Assembly (NCBI GenBank): GCA_011037195.1 | Contig: JAAEAF010002604.1 | Coordinates: 1 to 64,000, forward strand | From: Triatoma infestans | Taxonomy: Eukaryota > Arthropoda > Insecta > Hemiptera > Reduviidae | Direction: 5' to 3' | Length of the DNA: 64,000 nt | Shown: in pieces, positions 53,441-63,920 of the stretch | Layout of the letters: the number at the start of each line of letters is the position of its first letter | Position numbering within the stretch: position 1 is the first letter of the stretch | Position numbers and translations under genes: made by a program | The notes under the pieces: model-generated | The model's database searches: none | Told to the model about the DNA's origin: nothing | The model's input: only the letters and a program-made list of their open reading frames with translations

Positions 53441-55275
53441 ATTGGTTAGTTCACGCTCCCAAGCCCCTGAGAACTTTAAAGGTTTGTAAAATCTGTATTT
53501 TGGGAGCCATTCTATCGGAGGGCACGCCAAAATTATGCCCGACTCCATCTCTTCGTGTAGTTTTTGATATATTCCACTACCTAGAACAGATGGGAACTTA
53601 TTCCTTTAGTAATCTGTTACTTCTCTAGCTACGTTTTGATGTAAGTGCGGGTGGATGCGGATTAATGTCAATGTGAAGTACTATACAGTGTTAAAGAAAA
53701 TCTTTGGAGCTTTGATAGAAAAAAAAAAAAATCGCCAAGATATTTCCGAAAATTATTAATCTGCATTCCAAAAAATGTCTCCGTCCGGGCTTTTGGTAGG
53801 TACCCAAACACACCGTGATGGTGATATCCAAAACGATATACCAATTTGAACTTGAGATAAATGTTTATTACACACTCATTATACAAGCATATCAATTTCT
53901 AAAAAAACTAATTTTCTAAGACTTTAAAATTCCATTAGAAACTCAACTTCGAAACTCTGACAGGAATATACAATACTTACATCCTGACAGCAACATTCAT
54001 CTCAAAAATGTAATTTTGTTATTTGTTCACAAACACTATCAATAAAGAAAATAAAAAAAATAGAAATAGAGAAAAAAGATATATTATTTAACTACTCCGG
54101 GTAAATGATTGTATGGCACTCCTTCAAAAACGATGTTTTGTCCAACAGTGCTTAGCCCATGGTATATGTTATCCCTTCCTGTTAGACATGTTGATAGTTT
54201 GTCACCTGGCAGGACATGTGTTTTTGTGATCGTATCTATGAAGTCTTACAAGTAAACAGCCAAGGAGACAAGCTGTTTAGGGAGGTCCTGTTTGGCATGT
54301 CTGATGGTTTTTGTATGTACAATTTAATGATTAGGTTATTTAATGTTTTCTGCAGCAGAGAGTTCAAACATTCATATAAATTTTCTATTATTTCACCTTT
54401 TTTACCTCCTTTATATACGTATATAAACTGTAATTGAAAATACTTGTTATACAATCTAAACTTTAATCAAATAGAATTCTAGGTAAATCAAACATTCCAA
54501 AAAATTCCTATGTACTTTATTTTATTTATTAGATTAGCTAGACTCTTTGAGAAGTATAGTGATAACAACAAACAAAAAGATGTTGCTCTCAGTTCATCAA
54601 TTCTTTTAACCACATCAAACATTTACCTGATATTATTTTAATCCCACTCTATCCTTTCGCCCTTCTATTTACATTGTAATCGTTCATTTCATCGCAACGT
54701 TCATCCTATAATAAATATAGATACTAAAGAAGCGAACATAATTTAATTATGATTAAATATTGTTTGACTGTATCAATTTAAGTCTCCATGTTAAAAGAGT
54801 TATTTGGAATTTAGTAATTAAGGGCACCATAATCCTAAAAGAATCTCAATAACTTTATCCAAGTTTTTTATATAACTGTTATTATTTCTGGTGTGTAACA
54901 ACACTCACATGCCTTAATCTTACTGCTATTAATACAATTATATGTAAAATGAGAAATTGGGTGGCAGGGGGAGGACAAATATCTATCCTGACAGGTAGTA
55001 GAAGTGAATGCAATGCAGTCCAGAACAAGGCGTCAATAACATTGAAGAATTGTCTAAAATCTTTTCTTTTTTTTTCGGAAAAATGGTACGAATACAATAA
55101 GTTTATATCTGTGCAGTTTAGCATTCCAGCATTTTAAAGGAAATCTTTACAATCGTTTCCGAGATAATTCCATAAGCTCAGAAACCTATTCTGTAAAACT
55201 GCATTTCCGGTTAACCGACTTGGAATTCTAATAATGCATCTAATAGAAAAATATGAAATAGATGGTAGAACTATA
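53441..55275. other. Spacer with R-repeat relics
   Basis: R-repeat relics lie at about 53690-53960 and 55130-55275 (GCATTTCCGGTTAACCG). A short R-end scrap (TTCTGGTGTGTAACAAC) lies near 54887. Otherwise no gene was recognised. Confidence 0.45.
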
Positions 55276-56003
55276 TGTAATGACATAGCAATGTCAAAGC
55301 CTTCACAAAATATAACAAAAGGAAAGAATAATTTATAACTAGTGGCCCCACAGCCGGCTGCTGCCTTTTCAATACAAAGGTATCAAAGACAAGCACCGAT
55401 AAAGCCCTGTCTATTGAACAGAAGCCACCTGGTCTTTGAAAGTCGCCGATTGGCGACCAAATCTGGCCACTGACCTGAATCACTGGTCGCCGACCTAACC
55501 AAGGTCACACGCTACTAGAGATGTCTTAGTGTGAGAACTTACTTACACACTTGACAGTGTGTGGGTAAGACTAATATAAACTTCGCCCCACTGGAAGAGG
55601 GGATCATTATATCACGATCATTATATCATTCATCATTATACGAGTAGCCACATCATTATACCAGTATCATTTTACAGCAGCAGTTATACTTGAGTTCCGA
55701 GCGCGTCCCTATATAAGGTTTCACTTATAATTATTTTCATAGTTGGGCATATTAGTTTATTTATTTTAATCATTTAAATTATTTGTTATTTAACTCTTAA
55801 AATTATTTATTACATTTATCAAATCATATTAATTGTAATTATCATTAGGCTCATTCAAATTATTGTTAAAATATATTCTATTTTTATAAATTCAGTGTTA
55901 GTAATTCAAGCAATAACTCTCTAAACTAACTTCCGCCTAATAAATCCCTCTTCAAGATATCTAACTTCATACCTCAGGAATCACGACAATTGATTCCACT
56001 ACA
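55276..56003 (+). mobile_element. Solo LTR, family B, TSD TATA
   Basis: 728 bp, starting TGTAATGACATAGC and ending GATTCCACTACA, flanked by TATA at 55272-55275 and 56004-56007. It is the second copy of family B, with a TATA box (ATATAAAC near 55574) and TCATTA initiator near 55604. Several deletions make it shorter than the 49960 copy. It sits in an R-repeat relic (GATGGTAGAACTATA). Confidence 0.87.
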
Positions 56004-56277
56004 TATATATGTAATAGGATCCGAAGAGCAGAAAGAAACACCAAATGGAGAATCTCACTCGCTACTTAAGCCAGACTAGAGTGGAAGACTCTGTATATAT
56101 ACAGCCAAGCTATCCCCCCTACAGGGGACAGTCTTTCAACAGTTTATATAGCAGTTACAACGCGTCAACAACCAACTACAACCCTTCTCTACACTCATTC
56201 TAAATCTCTCGCTACCTAATTTCTATTATACGTATAAAGTTTTGGCATTTTGTGTGTCTCTGTCTTTCATTATACAG

Positions 56278-57432
56278 TGTTCAGCAATATTATTCTAGCT
56301 TATTTCTCAAAAAACCCCATATGAATCAATTTATTCAAATATATCTTGGTTATCTTTATCAAAATACTAAGCAAGAAACTTCATCAAATGTAACATATAC
56401 AATAATGCAGAAATGTTTAGTAAAAATTCACTGTATAAGGAAAAGGCAAAACCGCAGGCACCTGTTTTCAGCAATGTTTCTGGTAATAACACGTACAACA
56501 ATATCCCAAGTTATGCCAACATTGATGAGATACCTTCAATGCCAGAGATTGTGGATTATAGTGATTTCCCTCCGCTTCAATCGCCAGTTAGTTCTAGTTA
56601 TTCACAATTAAGAAGAGCAACTCATAATAACGCACTTCCTGATTACTGGCACCTATGCGCCTACTTCTCAGAGTTGTGATGGATGCCAGAAATATAAAAA
56701 TATATATTTAATTTGAAATAATCAAAATTATGAAGAAAATGTGACATTCCCTTGCAAAAGGACTATTCAGGTAGAAGATCACTATTGTTTTTTAGAGTTC
56801 ATGAACTTGGTAGCATTGTCTACCCGTTCTTCTCACAAGGGAAGATTTGAACGAACAATTAGAAGGCATTCCTTCAAGACAGTCTGTGTTAGACATTCAA
56901 GCAGAACACTTCAGGACTGTGCCAGTTATAAGTTAAAATATAAGAGTTTATTCCAACTAATTTCAGTAAATTAATAAGCATATTGCTGTGTTATTGAATA
57001 GCATTTAAATATCTTTAAAGAATATATTTAATTTAATCTACCAGTGTTTTCTTAATTATTCTTACTACTTCTCTCTCTTAAAACTTATAAACACAAGCCC
57101 TTTACAAAACTGCTCACGCCACAAGCTGCCACTACACTACGAACATATCACACCAATAACATTTCAGGGTTCATCTACATACAGTTCTATTTATGAACTA
57201 ATCACTCCAAGACCGTCTAGTTAAATGTTTTCAAGATTCAATTATTCCTCATATGCACCATTTAGGGTAACATTACGTTCACCACATGAATTAGAAGTTG
57301 ATGCACTTAGAGATCTTCTTGTTCAATCTATGGACTCACCTTCTACTGAATCAGATATATTCGGAGATTGTTGCAAATGCTGTGAAAAGGTTGTTGGGGA
57401 AGGTAACGGTTGTACAGCAATGGATCAAGTGT
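56278..57432 (+). pseudogene. Zyxin/LPP-like LIM-protein pseudogene, split by an LTR
   Basis: Two coding stretches flank the LTR at 56675-57166. The left part has VQQYYSSLFLKK, then after a frameshift near 56410 PQAPVFSNVSGN and PVSSSYSQLRRATH (proline/serine-rich region). Another frameshift gives GTYAPTSQSSSTYSS, which reads through the restored LTR target. After a stop (TAA at about 57222) comes ELEVDALRDLLVQSMD and the start of LIM domain 1: FGDCCKCCEKVVGEGNGCTA, then MDQVF. Zyxin-family LIM1 has the same GEGxGCTAMDQ signature. The first two zinc-binding cysteines remain. Similarity stops before the H-x2-C pair. A splice-acceptor-like TTTCATTATACAG ends at 56277. In life the family links focal adhesions to actin and Hippo signalling. 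Confidence 0.75.
56675..57166 (+). mobile_element. Solo LTR, family A, in the LIM pseudogene
   Basis: 492 bp, starting TGTGATGGATGCCAG and ending CAATAACATTTCA. The flanks are GAGT (56671-56674) and GGGT (57167-57170), a 4-base duplication with one later substitution. It matches the 10812-11328 copy in subfamily. Removing it restores a continuous serine-rich reading (SQSSSTYSS), proving it landed in once-coding sequence. Confidence 0.87.
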
Positions 57433-57469
57433 TTCTCTCTGCTCTTCGGCAGATCCTATTACATGTATA

Positions 57470-57857
57470 TCATACTGAAGTGGAAAAATCTTTAAATAAA
57501 AGTGTTAGGTATGTGATGATTGTATAAGGTGTGTAAAATAATCGTTAGAGCTATTTTCGAGAAAATCGAGACAAATTAGAAAAACTATTCAGTTAAGACG
57601 CATTTCTGGTTGATGGATTTTGCCCCGAAATCTTCATGTCAGACGGGTGGGAGTATAGTACCTAAATGGTATATCAAATTTGAATTACCTGTAATTTTTC
57701 ATTTATACTCGTACATATACACAAAATCATTTCGCTAAAAACAATTTTTTTCAACCAGAGAGGCGTTCAAACCATGTATTTTCGGTGAAAACCCCATTTT
57801 TGAAAAAACTTAACACGCTCGCAATACTTTCTCTTATTAGGAGTAAGAGAAAGTAAA
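57470..57857 (+). repeat. R-repeat relic
   Basis: Last block and terminus of an R-repeat: TTTAAATAAAAGTGTTAGG, GCATTTCTGGTTGATGG, TTTTCGGTGAAAACCCC, CTTATTAGGAGTAAGAG then AAAGTA. It adjoins the broken end of the LIM pseudogene, so its insertion or an associated deletion may have removed the rest of LIM1. Confidence 0.75.
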
Positions 57858-58728
57858 AAAAACACCATTGATTGGCAATTTTTTTTTTTTAAATTCTCTT
57901 GTGGATAATGATTATTACAATACTACGATTTGAGTGGGTTACCAATTGATAATTGTAACCTTTTAATACTTAATCGTGAATTTCATCTCAAATAATTTTA
58001 TCTAATTTGAAGAGTTGCATTGGCATCTGCCAGAGTTTATAATATCAATATCACCAAACGACAGTACAAATAGAATATTATATGATGTCAATGAAACTAA
58101 TTAGAACTATATATACTCCTTTAAATGACAGAAAACCAATATTATTAATTAGTGTAATTAATATATTAAAAGCACTTTGTTTCTTTAAAAATATAAAATA
58201 AATGAATCAACTGTTATTATTATTATTATAAGTAGTAAATAAATAAAAAAAAAATTAAAAAAACATTAATCAAAATTATTTTCGTGACTCAACAATAGGA
58301 AGTTTCCTTTCAACAACAACGTAGTTTGGAAAGTAAATAAGAGAAAGTAACAAAAAACAAAAAAAAAACAAAAACAAAAAATGGAAATCAATAAATTAAT
58401 TGTGGATACATGAAAAGTTATAATTATTACCACCGAGACATATCATCACAGTAAAACTAACAGCTGACAGTTACTCTTCCAGTATACACGCACGATATTC
58501 AAATTCAATATTATGTAATGACGACACAACCATCTACAACCATCAACACCTCTTTGTATTATAAAAAGAGTATAATTAATGATAATAATAATAATAAGAA
58601 GAACAAGAAGCATATTATATAAGAAAAAGATGTACATAACAAATGGAATTTTCTACTTAACCGTTGTGAATATGTTGGAAGAGTTCGATGTTATTGGGAG
58701 GTTCGATGTTACCAAATAAAAATAAAAA
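57858..58728. other. Unannotated AT-rich spacer
   Basis: No gene was recognised; there are (ATT)n and A-rich runs. Confidence 0.5.
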
Positions 58729-59722
58729 TCTGGTGTGAAACACTCACACAACTTTTACTTACTCCTGTTCTCAAAACTATAATTGACAAATGTTATAGTT
58801 TGTGTACCAAATTTAACGAAATTCGTCGAAAACTGAAAAAACTGTTCAGTAAAAACGCACTTCCGGTTTACTAAATTTCTTAAAACTCGGAATTTTGGCC
58901 ATCTATTTATTTCTAATTAATTTTGTTTAGATGATAGAATTGTATAATCAACTGTGATAGCACTTTAGAAAAAAACGTAACCCCACCCCTCCTCTAAAAG
59001 TGCCCTTAAAAGAAATTTTCCCAGAGAAATGTTTCAAATAAAAGTTGTAGCTTTTTGCACGTTTAGTTTATATAATAGGAAGTTTCAAGAAAATCGTTGG
59101 AGCCATTTTTGAGAAAATTACGAAAAAGGGGATAAATCATTTAGTAAAGTGGTAAAGTAAACGCACTTCCGGTTATCCGATTTTTTTTCAAACTCGGAAT
59201 TTCAACAAAATATTTAATTCTAATTAACATTATTTAGATGAGCCAATTGTCCAATAAACTGAAATAGCACTTTAGATGAAAACCTAACCCCACCTCTCCC
59301 ACAAAAGTGCCCTTACATGCATTTTCTCGGAGAAATGTTTCAAATAAAAGTTGTAGCTCTTTGCATGTGTGGTTGATGTCACAAGTTTAAAGAAAATCGT
59401 CGGAGCCATTTTTGAGAAAAAAGCAAAAAAGTAAAAAAATCCCACTAGTAAAATGGTACTTCCGGCTGAGGAATTTTGACAGATAACGTACTTTCAGATC
59501 CAATGGAGATACCTAAACGGAATATCAAGTTTCAACTTTCTACGGTTTTTCGTTTTTGAGCTATGCTGTTCACATACATACACACACACACACACACAGA
59601 CCATTTGCTAAAAACCACTTTTTTGGACTCAGGGGACCTCAAAACGGATATTTCCGGTGAAAACTCGATATCGAAAATTTGACACGATTACAATACTTCC
59701 TCTTACTAGGAGTAAGAGAAAG
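58729..59722 (+). repeat. R-repeat, complete three-block copy
   Basis: 994 bp, with start TCTGGTGTGAAACACTCAC and cores near 58858, 59162 and 59458, spaced about 300 bases, plus ATTTCCGGTGAAAAC near 59653. A (CA)n tract is at 59580-59598. The end is CTTACTAGGAGTAAGAG then AAAG. The repeated inner module (GCACTTTAGA, AACCCCACC, GTGCCCTTA, GAGAAATGTTTCAAATAAAA) occurs twice. There is no ORF. Confidence 0.9.
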
Positions 59723-59737
59723 AAAAAAACTACAATT

Positions 59738-59935
59738 TTGCCAACGTTTCGACGAAATATATTGTCTCTATCAAGCATACAAGAAAAAAATATAATAACT
59801 AACTTAACATTGAACAACTTAATAAACTAACTAATTAGAAAAACTTCAAAATACATATCAGCATAATTGGTTATAAAATGAGTTGAAACTCGCGATTGTT
59901 CAATATTAACTGTCATTGAACAATCGAGATCTAAG
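59738..59935. repeat. Hammerhead-like scrap with downstream palindrome
   Basis: On the minus strand 59776-59738 carries CTTGATAGAGAC, a short loop and GTCGAAACGTT, a worn version of the CUGANGA...GAAAC order. On the plus strand a 12-base palindrome (CGATTGTTCAAT with ATTGAACAATCG) lies at about 59893-59926. The arrangement parallels the foldbacks at 21.2 and 52.3 kb. Confidence 0.4.
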
Positions 59936-60572
59936 CCAACATGATATTAGAAGCTACTCCTAAAATGCCTGCCCCAGCAATCTACCGGTCCTATTGCAAT
60001 AACTTAAGATATCCTTAATAACTTATTGGCAAAATGGGGACACTAACTTACTAAAGGGTATACCGTGTCTATGACTGTAGCGTCATAATTCTGACACAAA
60101 GACCTAGGACGTCATGTCTACTTTATGTAAATGTCTGGCTGGCTATCCAAGCGAGTCCAGTCAATACACTCACCAGGACTGTCAATTGTATTCTACTCAA
60201 GAGAGAAGATATTTCAAGTCGCCATGTTTTATATCTTTTATAAATCCTTTATCCTGGAGACACCCTCCGTATCCCTGCAATGCTTATCCGAATCTCCTAT
60301 TCCTCTACTGTTTAACTACTTCGTTAGTAGTTTAAAATTTCAGATTGAATTACTTCTTTTACTAAATCTGGTATAGCCCGCAAGGGGTATCTGTTGCATG
60401 CAGTTACTTGGGGAGTAGCGACCGCACGGGTTATCATAGCTCAGTACTCCATGCACTTCATCAGGGCAGTATGCAATACACTTAAACTAAATACACTCTA
60501 CACTTTACAGACAAGGCCACACCTCGTACACAAGCTCCGTCCCTAGTTAATTGGCATAAGCCAAGGGAGAAG
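59936..60572. other. Unannotated spacer
   Basis: Two overlapping 73- and 81-codon ORFs (60114-60376) have balanced composition but match no family I recognise. Confidence 0.4.
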
Positions 60573-60790
60573 GAAGGGATTAGCTCAGTGGTAGCGCGTT
60601 GGACTAGCAATGCGGAGGTCCCGAGTTCGAATCCAGTATGCTGTCCTTAGATTTTTTTTCTTCCTAGGAGCCTCTACAACTCACTGTCCGGAATGGGCAG
60701 TGTTGTCTGTAGCTAGAGTACGCTGCTTGGAGGCCGGCTGTGCATTGGAGAAAGGTCCGGGGGAGGGGCACAATACATCTTTCAGGTCGC
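60573..60790 (+). mobile_element. SINE-1 copy with preserved tRNA-like head
   Basis: The head has A box GATTAGCTCAGTGGTAGC (60578-60595) and B box GAGTTCGAATCC (60624-60635). Body: TCTTCCTAGGAGCCTCTAC, ACTCACTGTCC, GGCAGTGTTGTCTGTAGC. The 3' third diverges from the other copies (GGAGAAAGGTCCGG). The head is the most tRNA-like in the window but does not form a proper anticodon stem. RNA polymerase III transcription is possible. Confidence 0.78.
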
Positions 60791-61262
60791 AGTGCAATAA
60801 TCCCCTTCAACAATCTACAATCTACAAATCTGGTATATCATGTCTAATTTCTCAGGAAAAAAAACCCTGAATATTCTGTATACTATTTCTTTGAGCATAT
60901 TGGCAGATGACCTCTTCTATGAAGCCCCAATTTCTTCTTCGTCCTTTCTCGCAAACTGCACATTATCAAGAAACATAATCGATACGTTAATTAAACCATT
61001 TTTCAATATTCTTTCATTTGACGAACTATAGACAGGGAATTTATACTAAAACATACGGTAGCCCTATTAGATCGATGGTTGAACGCATATTATATTCAAA
61101 TGGCACTCTAGAGGAATGCCTAATAACACAGCTCCCATATGAACCACTCTAAAGTAGTTTTCCAATAATGAATTTCTAAAATAAGAGATTACTTTATCTG
61201 CACGTGAGGTTCTAACTTTTTGAATTGATTTTATTTTTTTCTCTATATTATTTTCTCTATCA
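60791..61262. other. Spacer with worn R-repeat relic
   Basis: A very worn R-repeat relic may lie near 61020-61150 (GGCACTCTAGAGGAATGCC). Nothing else was seen. Confidence 0.4.
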
Positions 61263-61355
61263 TTTTTTTAAATTTTTTTTAATTTAAGGCGCGTCAACAT
61301 CTATGGCACCCGAAACATTCTCAATGTACTGCCCGCCTCCGGACAGTGCCTCTAT
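61263..61355 (-). mobile_element. SINE-1 3' fragment
   Basis: TTTTTTTTAATTTAAGGCGCG, then TCAACATCTATGG, then GCCTCCGGACAGTGCC: the 3' third of SINE-1 on the minus strand, 5' truncated. Confidence 0.75.
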
Positions 61356-61883
61356 TATTCTTATTATTATTTATTTATTGTTAACAAAAAACCCTCGTCA
61401 CAATTAACGGACCTAATATTGTGGATATGGAAACTTCCATGTCAAACAGTAATATAAATAGTCTTTCGCTGCCTAATTATTGATACACACACACACAGAT
61501 AATTAACCAACTTATATTGTAAACATTTAATTAAAAAAAATTAATTTTCAGCTTTCACTCCATTATTATTTATCATTATTATAATTATATTATTATTATA
61601 TACGCAAGCTGCGTATCATTTGTATAAATACTAAATATATATGTGCTAATTATATTTCATACGATGTAAATCTCTATTGTCACTTCCTAATGACCCATTC
61701 ACTATTAAATTAGTGTCTGTTACCGGATAACCGGTAACCTTCAGTCTTGTTTTTCTATTTTTTTTTTTTCTAAAATAACCTTCATTAAATTGTGTTTTGA
61801 GATAGTAAGAGGAAAACCAATATTTAAATACGTATATATATAAAACAAGATCGTAATCCACAAAATGGACAATGAAAACACGA
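61356..61883. other. Unannotated AT-rich spacer
   Basis: No gene was recognised; there are ATT and TA repeats. Confidence 0.5.
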
Positions 61884-61891
61884 TACATACT

Positions 61892-62091
61892 GTTGGTGTA
61901 ATGGTTATGAGCATGGACTTGTAAGTGGGAGGACCCCAGTTCGAGTCTAGCGTCTGCTAAATTTTATATTTGTTTAAAAAATGTTAATAGTAAAGTAGGT
62001 GCTTCCGCATCCGTCCACGACACCTAATTTGGTAGTTGGACGTTTAAGCCCGCCTGAAAAAATAGGCATTACTTTACTGTATTTTTACTTT
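61892..62091 (+). mobile_element. SINE-2 with 8-bp target duplication
   Basis: 200 bp. The head has A box GTTGGTGTAATGGTTATG and B box CAGTTCGAGTCTAG (near 61939). The CTTGTAA anticodon-loop-like sequence resembles a threonine tRNA. The body (CATCCGTCCACGACACCTA, GTTTAAGCCCGCCTG, AAAAAATAGGCATTACTTTA) matches 5155 and 33982. TACATACT flanks it at 61884-61891 and 62092-62099. This is the copy that best defines the family. Confidence 0.85.
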
Positions 62092-62099
62092 TACATACT

Positions 62100-63299
62100 A
62101 CAGACCACACATTTGAAATTACAAAATCGATTAAAGAAAATTCAAGGCAGAAAAAGAAATATTTGTATAGCTCCAATGATGTGACTGGATAATTGGCTAG
62201 AAGGGCCAAATATGGTGGAATTAAGAGATTATTGTGGCTTTCTTTAGGGGATCTATGAATTTTTTGTTAAGACCTCTGTGAAGTGAGTGTTCAGAGTGTG
62301 TGCTTGTGTGTGTGGTTTTTGTGAGCAAAGAGTTTTGCTATTACAGATAAAAAGGCAAGTTCTAATTGGACAAATAAACTTCATATACAACTTCATATAG
62401 ACTTCAAAGATAATAAGAAATATGATAAGTTAATTCTTGGAAAAGAACTCATCTTCTTCTTCCTCTTAGTCCAAGACATCTTCTAACCATGCGTTGTTGA
62501 GTGTGTAAAAAAAACATGGTTAAACCATATACATGGTTAAATTTGCAGTAATGAGAAAAAAGTGGCAAACTTTTTAATGAATCAAAATATCAGACAACTT
62601 TATTTCTCCATTTCATTAGCTACAGCACGGTTTCTCTGTGATTGCAAATTTACTTAACCACATTCAAGTTATTGGGTATATGAACATGTAACGGTTATAA
62701 ATAAGAGATATTTATAAATCATTAATTAACTGCTAGAGCTCCATTGTATGACATGTCGCTTTTTATCGATATGGCTTGAATATTTGTAGAAAAGTATTTA
62801 CGATGTATTTTTTTTAAATATTAAAAAAAAGTAAATTTTTACTTTTTCTCATTGCTGTAAGACGATCGTGTCAAACTTTCTACAATTAAATTTATATGTG
62901 AAATACATGTTTTTGAAGACCTCTGGAGTTTGAAAAAACTATGCGTTTGGCGATTAATCTGTATGTTTGACATATATCTTAAAAATAGAAAAATTGCAAG
63001 AAGCTAAATCAAGATATTCTATTTACGCATACTGGCCATGGAATCAAGCATAAATTGTTTCAGCCAAAAATCCTTTAACCGGAACCTTTGGCGTCGCGAC
63101 ATCGAATAAACATTCAGCCAACGATATGCTTTAAACTTAAACCAAATAAACTAATAAAAAACATTTCAGAGTTCAGTTATTTCTAGGGAAAATTGTGATT
63201 TTTGCTTTAATTCTAAATATCATTTCAAGTTTTTTTTTTTTTGAGGATTAATGTAAGCGCTGCCTGGTGATCTACAATATAGTTACATTCAATTATCTC
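62100..63299. other. Spacer with R-repeat relic
   Basis: A divergent R-repeat relic lies at about 62830-63110 (TACTTTTTCTCATTGCTG, GATCGTGTCAAACTTTC, ATACTGGCCATGGAATC, TTTAACCGGAACC). The rest has no recognised content. Confidence 0.5.
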
Positions 63300-63760
63300 C
63301 TATCTTAGATTGGTAGTATAATGGAGTTGATGAGGAGAGAAATTGGGATTGATTAATTAGACGAGATATGAAGACACTGTTATAATATAGCTATAAGTTT
63401 ACACTAACTGCACTGGATTTATAATGATTTTATAGAATAAAAGGTGAGAGTAGAGATATGACACGATGCGATGTATGGTTGAATCTGATAGATAGATAGA
63501 TATATCTAGATTGATTGATAGTTCTATAGATTCTCATGGCTTATATACAGGTTCTCCCACTCTAGCCTGCTTAAGTCTGAGAGTACCAAAGAGGGTCTGT
63601 CTTCTCTCTTTTAATTCTCTCCCTTGCCATTACATCATCAGTTCTATAGATTCTCACTGGCTTATATACAGGTTCTCCCACTCTAGCCTGCTTAAGTCAG
63701 AGAGTACCAGAGAGGGTCTGTCTTCTCTCTTTTAACTGTCTCTCTTGCCATTACAGTAGT
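63300..63760 (+). repeat. Repeat S, copy 3, with a 120-bp tandem duplication
   Basis: Inverted relative to copies at 33310 and 37607: GTTGATGAGGAGAG, GACGAGATATGAAGACACTG, TATGACACGATGCGATGTAT. The distal part, from AGTTCTATAGATTCTCA to TTGCCATTACA, occurs twice in tandem (about 63519-63640 and 63641-63757), with small differences. ORFs across it simply mirror the duplication. Confidence 0.8.
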
Positions 63761-63788
63761 AAAAACCAATGTGTACAGTGAAGAATAA

Positions 63789-63920
63789 TTTTTTTTGTCA
63801 TTTGCGCCCAAAGTCTTCTCAGTGCATTGCCGGCCTCCGGACAGTGTTCTCCCGTTACAGACAACACTTCCATCACTGGATAGTGAGCTATAGAGGCTTC
63901 TAGAAAGAAAAAGGACGAAT
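63789..63920 (-). mobile_element. SINE-1 fragment
   Basis: GTCATTTGCGCCCAAAGTC, TCTCAGTGCATTGCCGGCC, CCGGACAGTGTTCTCCCG and GAGGCTTCTAGAAAG are the body of SINE-1 on the minus strand. The tRNA head is absent. Confidence 0.78.

Noticed and set aside
50823..55275. Family B element between LTRs at 50 and 55 kb
   Set aside because: Each has its own target duplication (ATTA, TATA) and the interval holds unrelated scraps.
60578..60640. Functional tRNA gene
   Set aside because: A and B boxes are good, but no proper anticodon and acceptor stems form and the sequence continues into the SINE-1 body.
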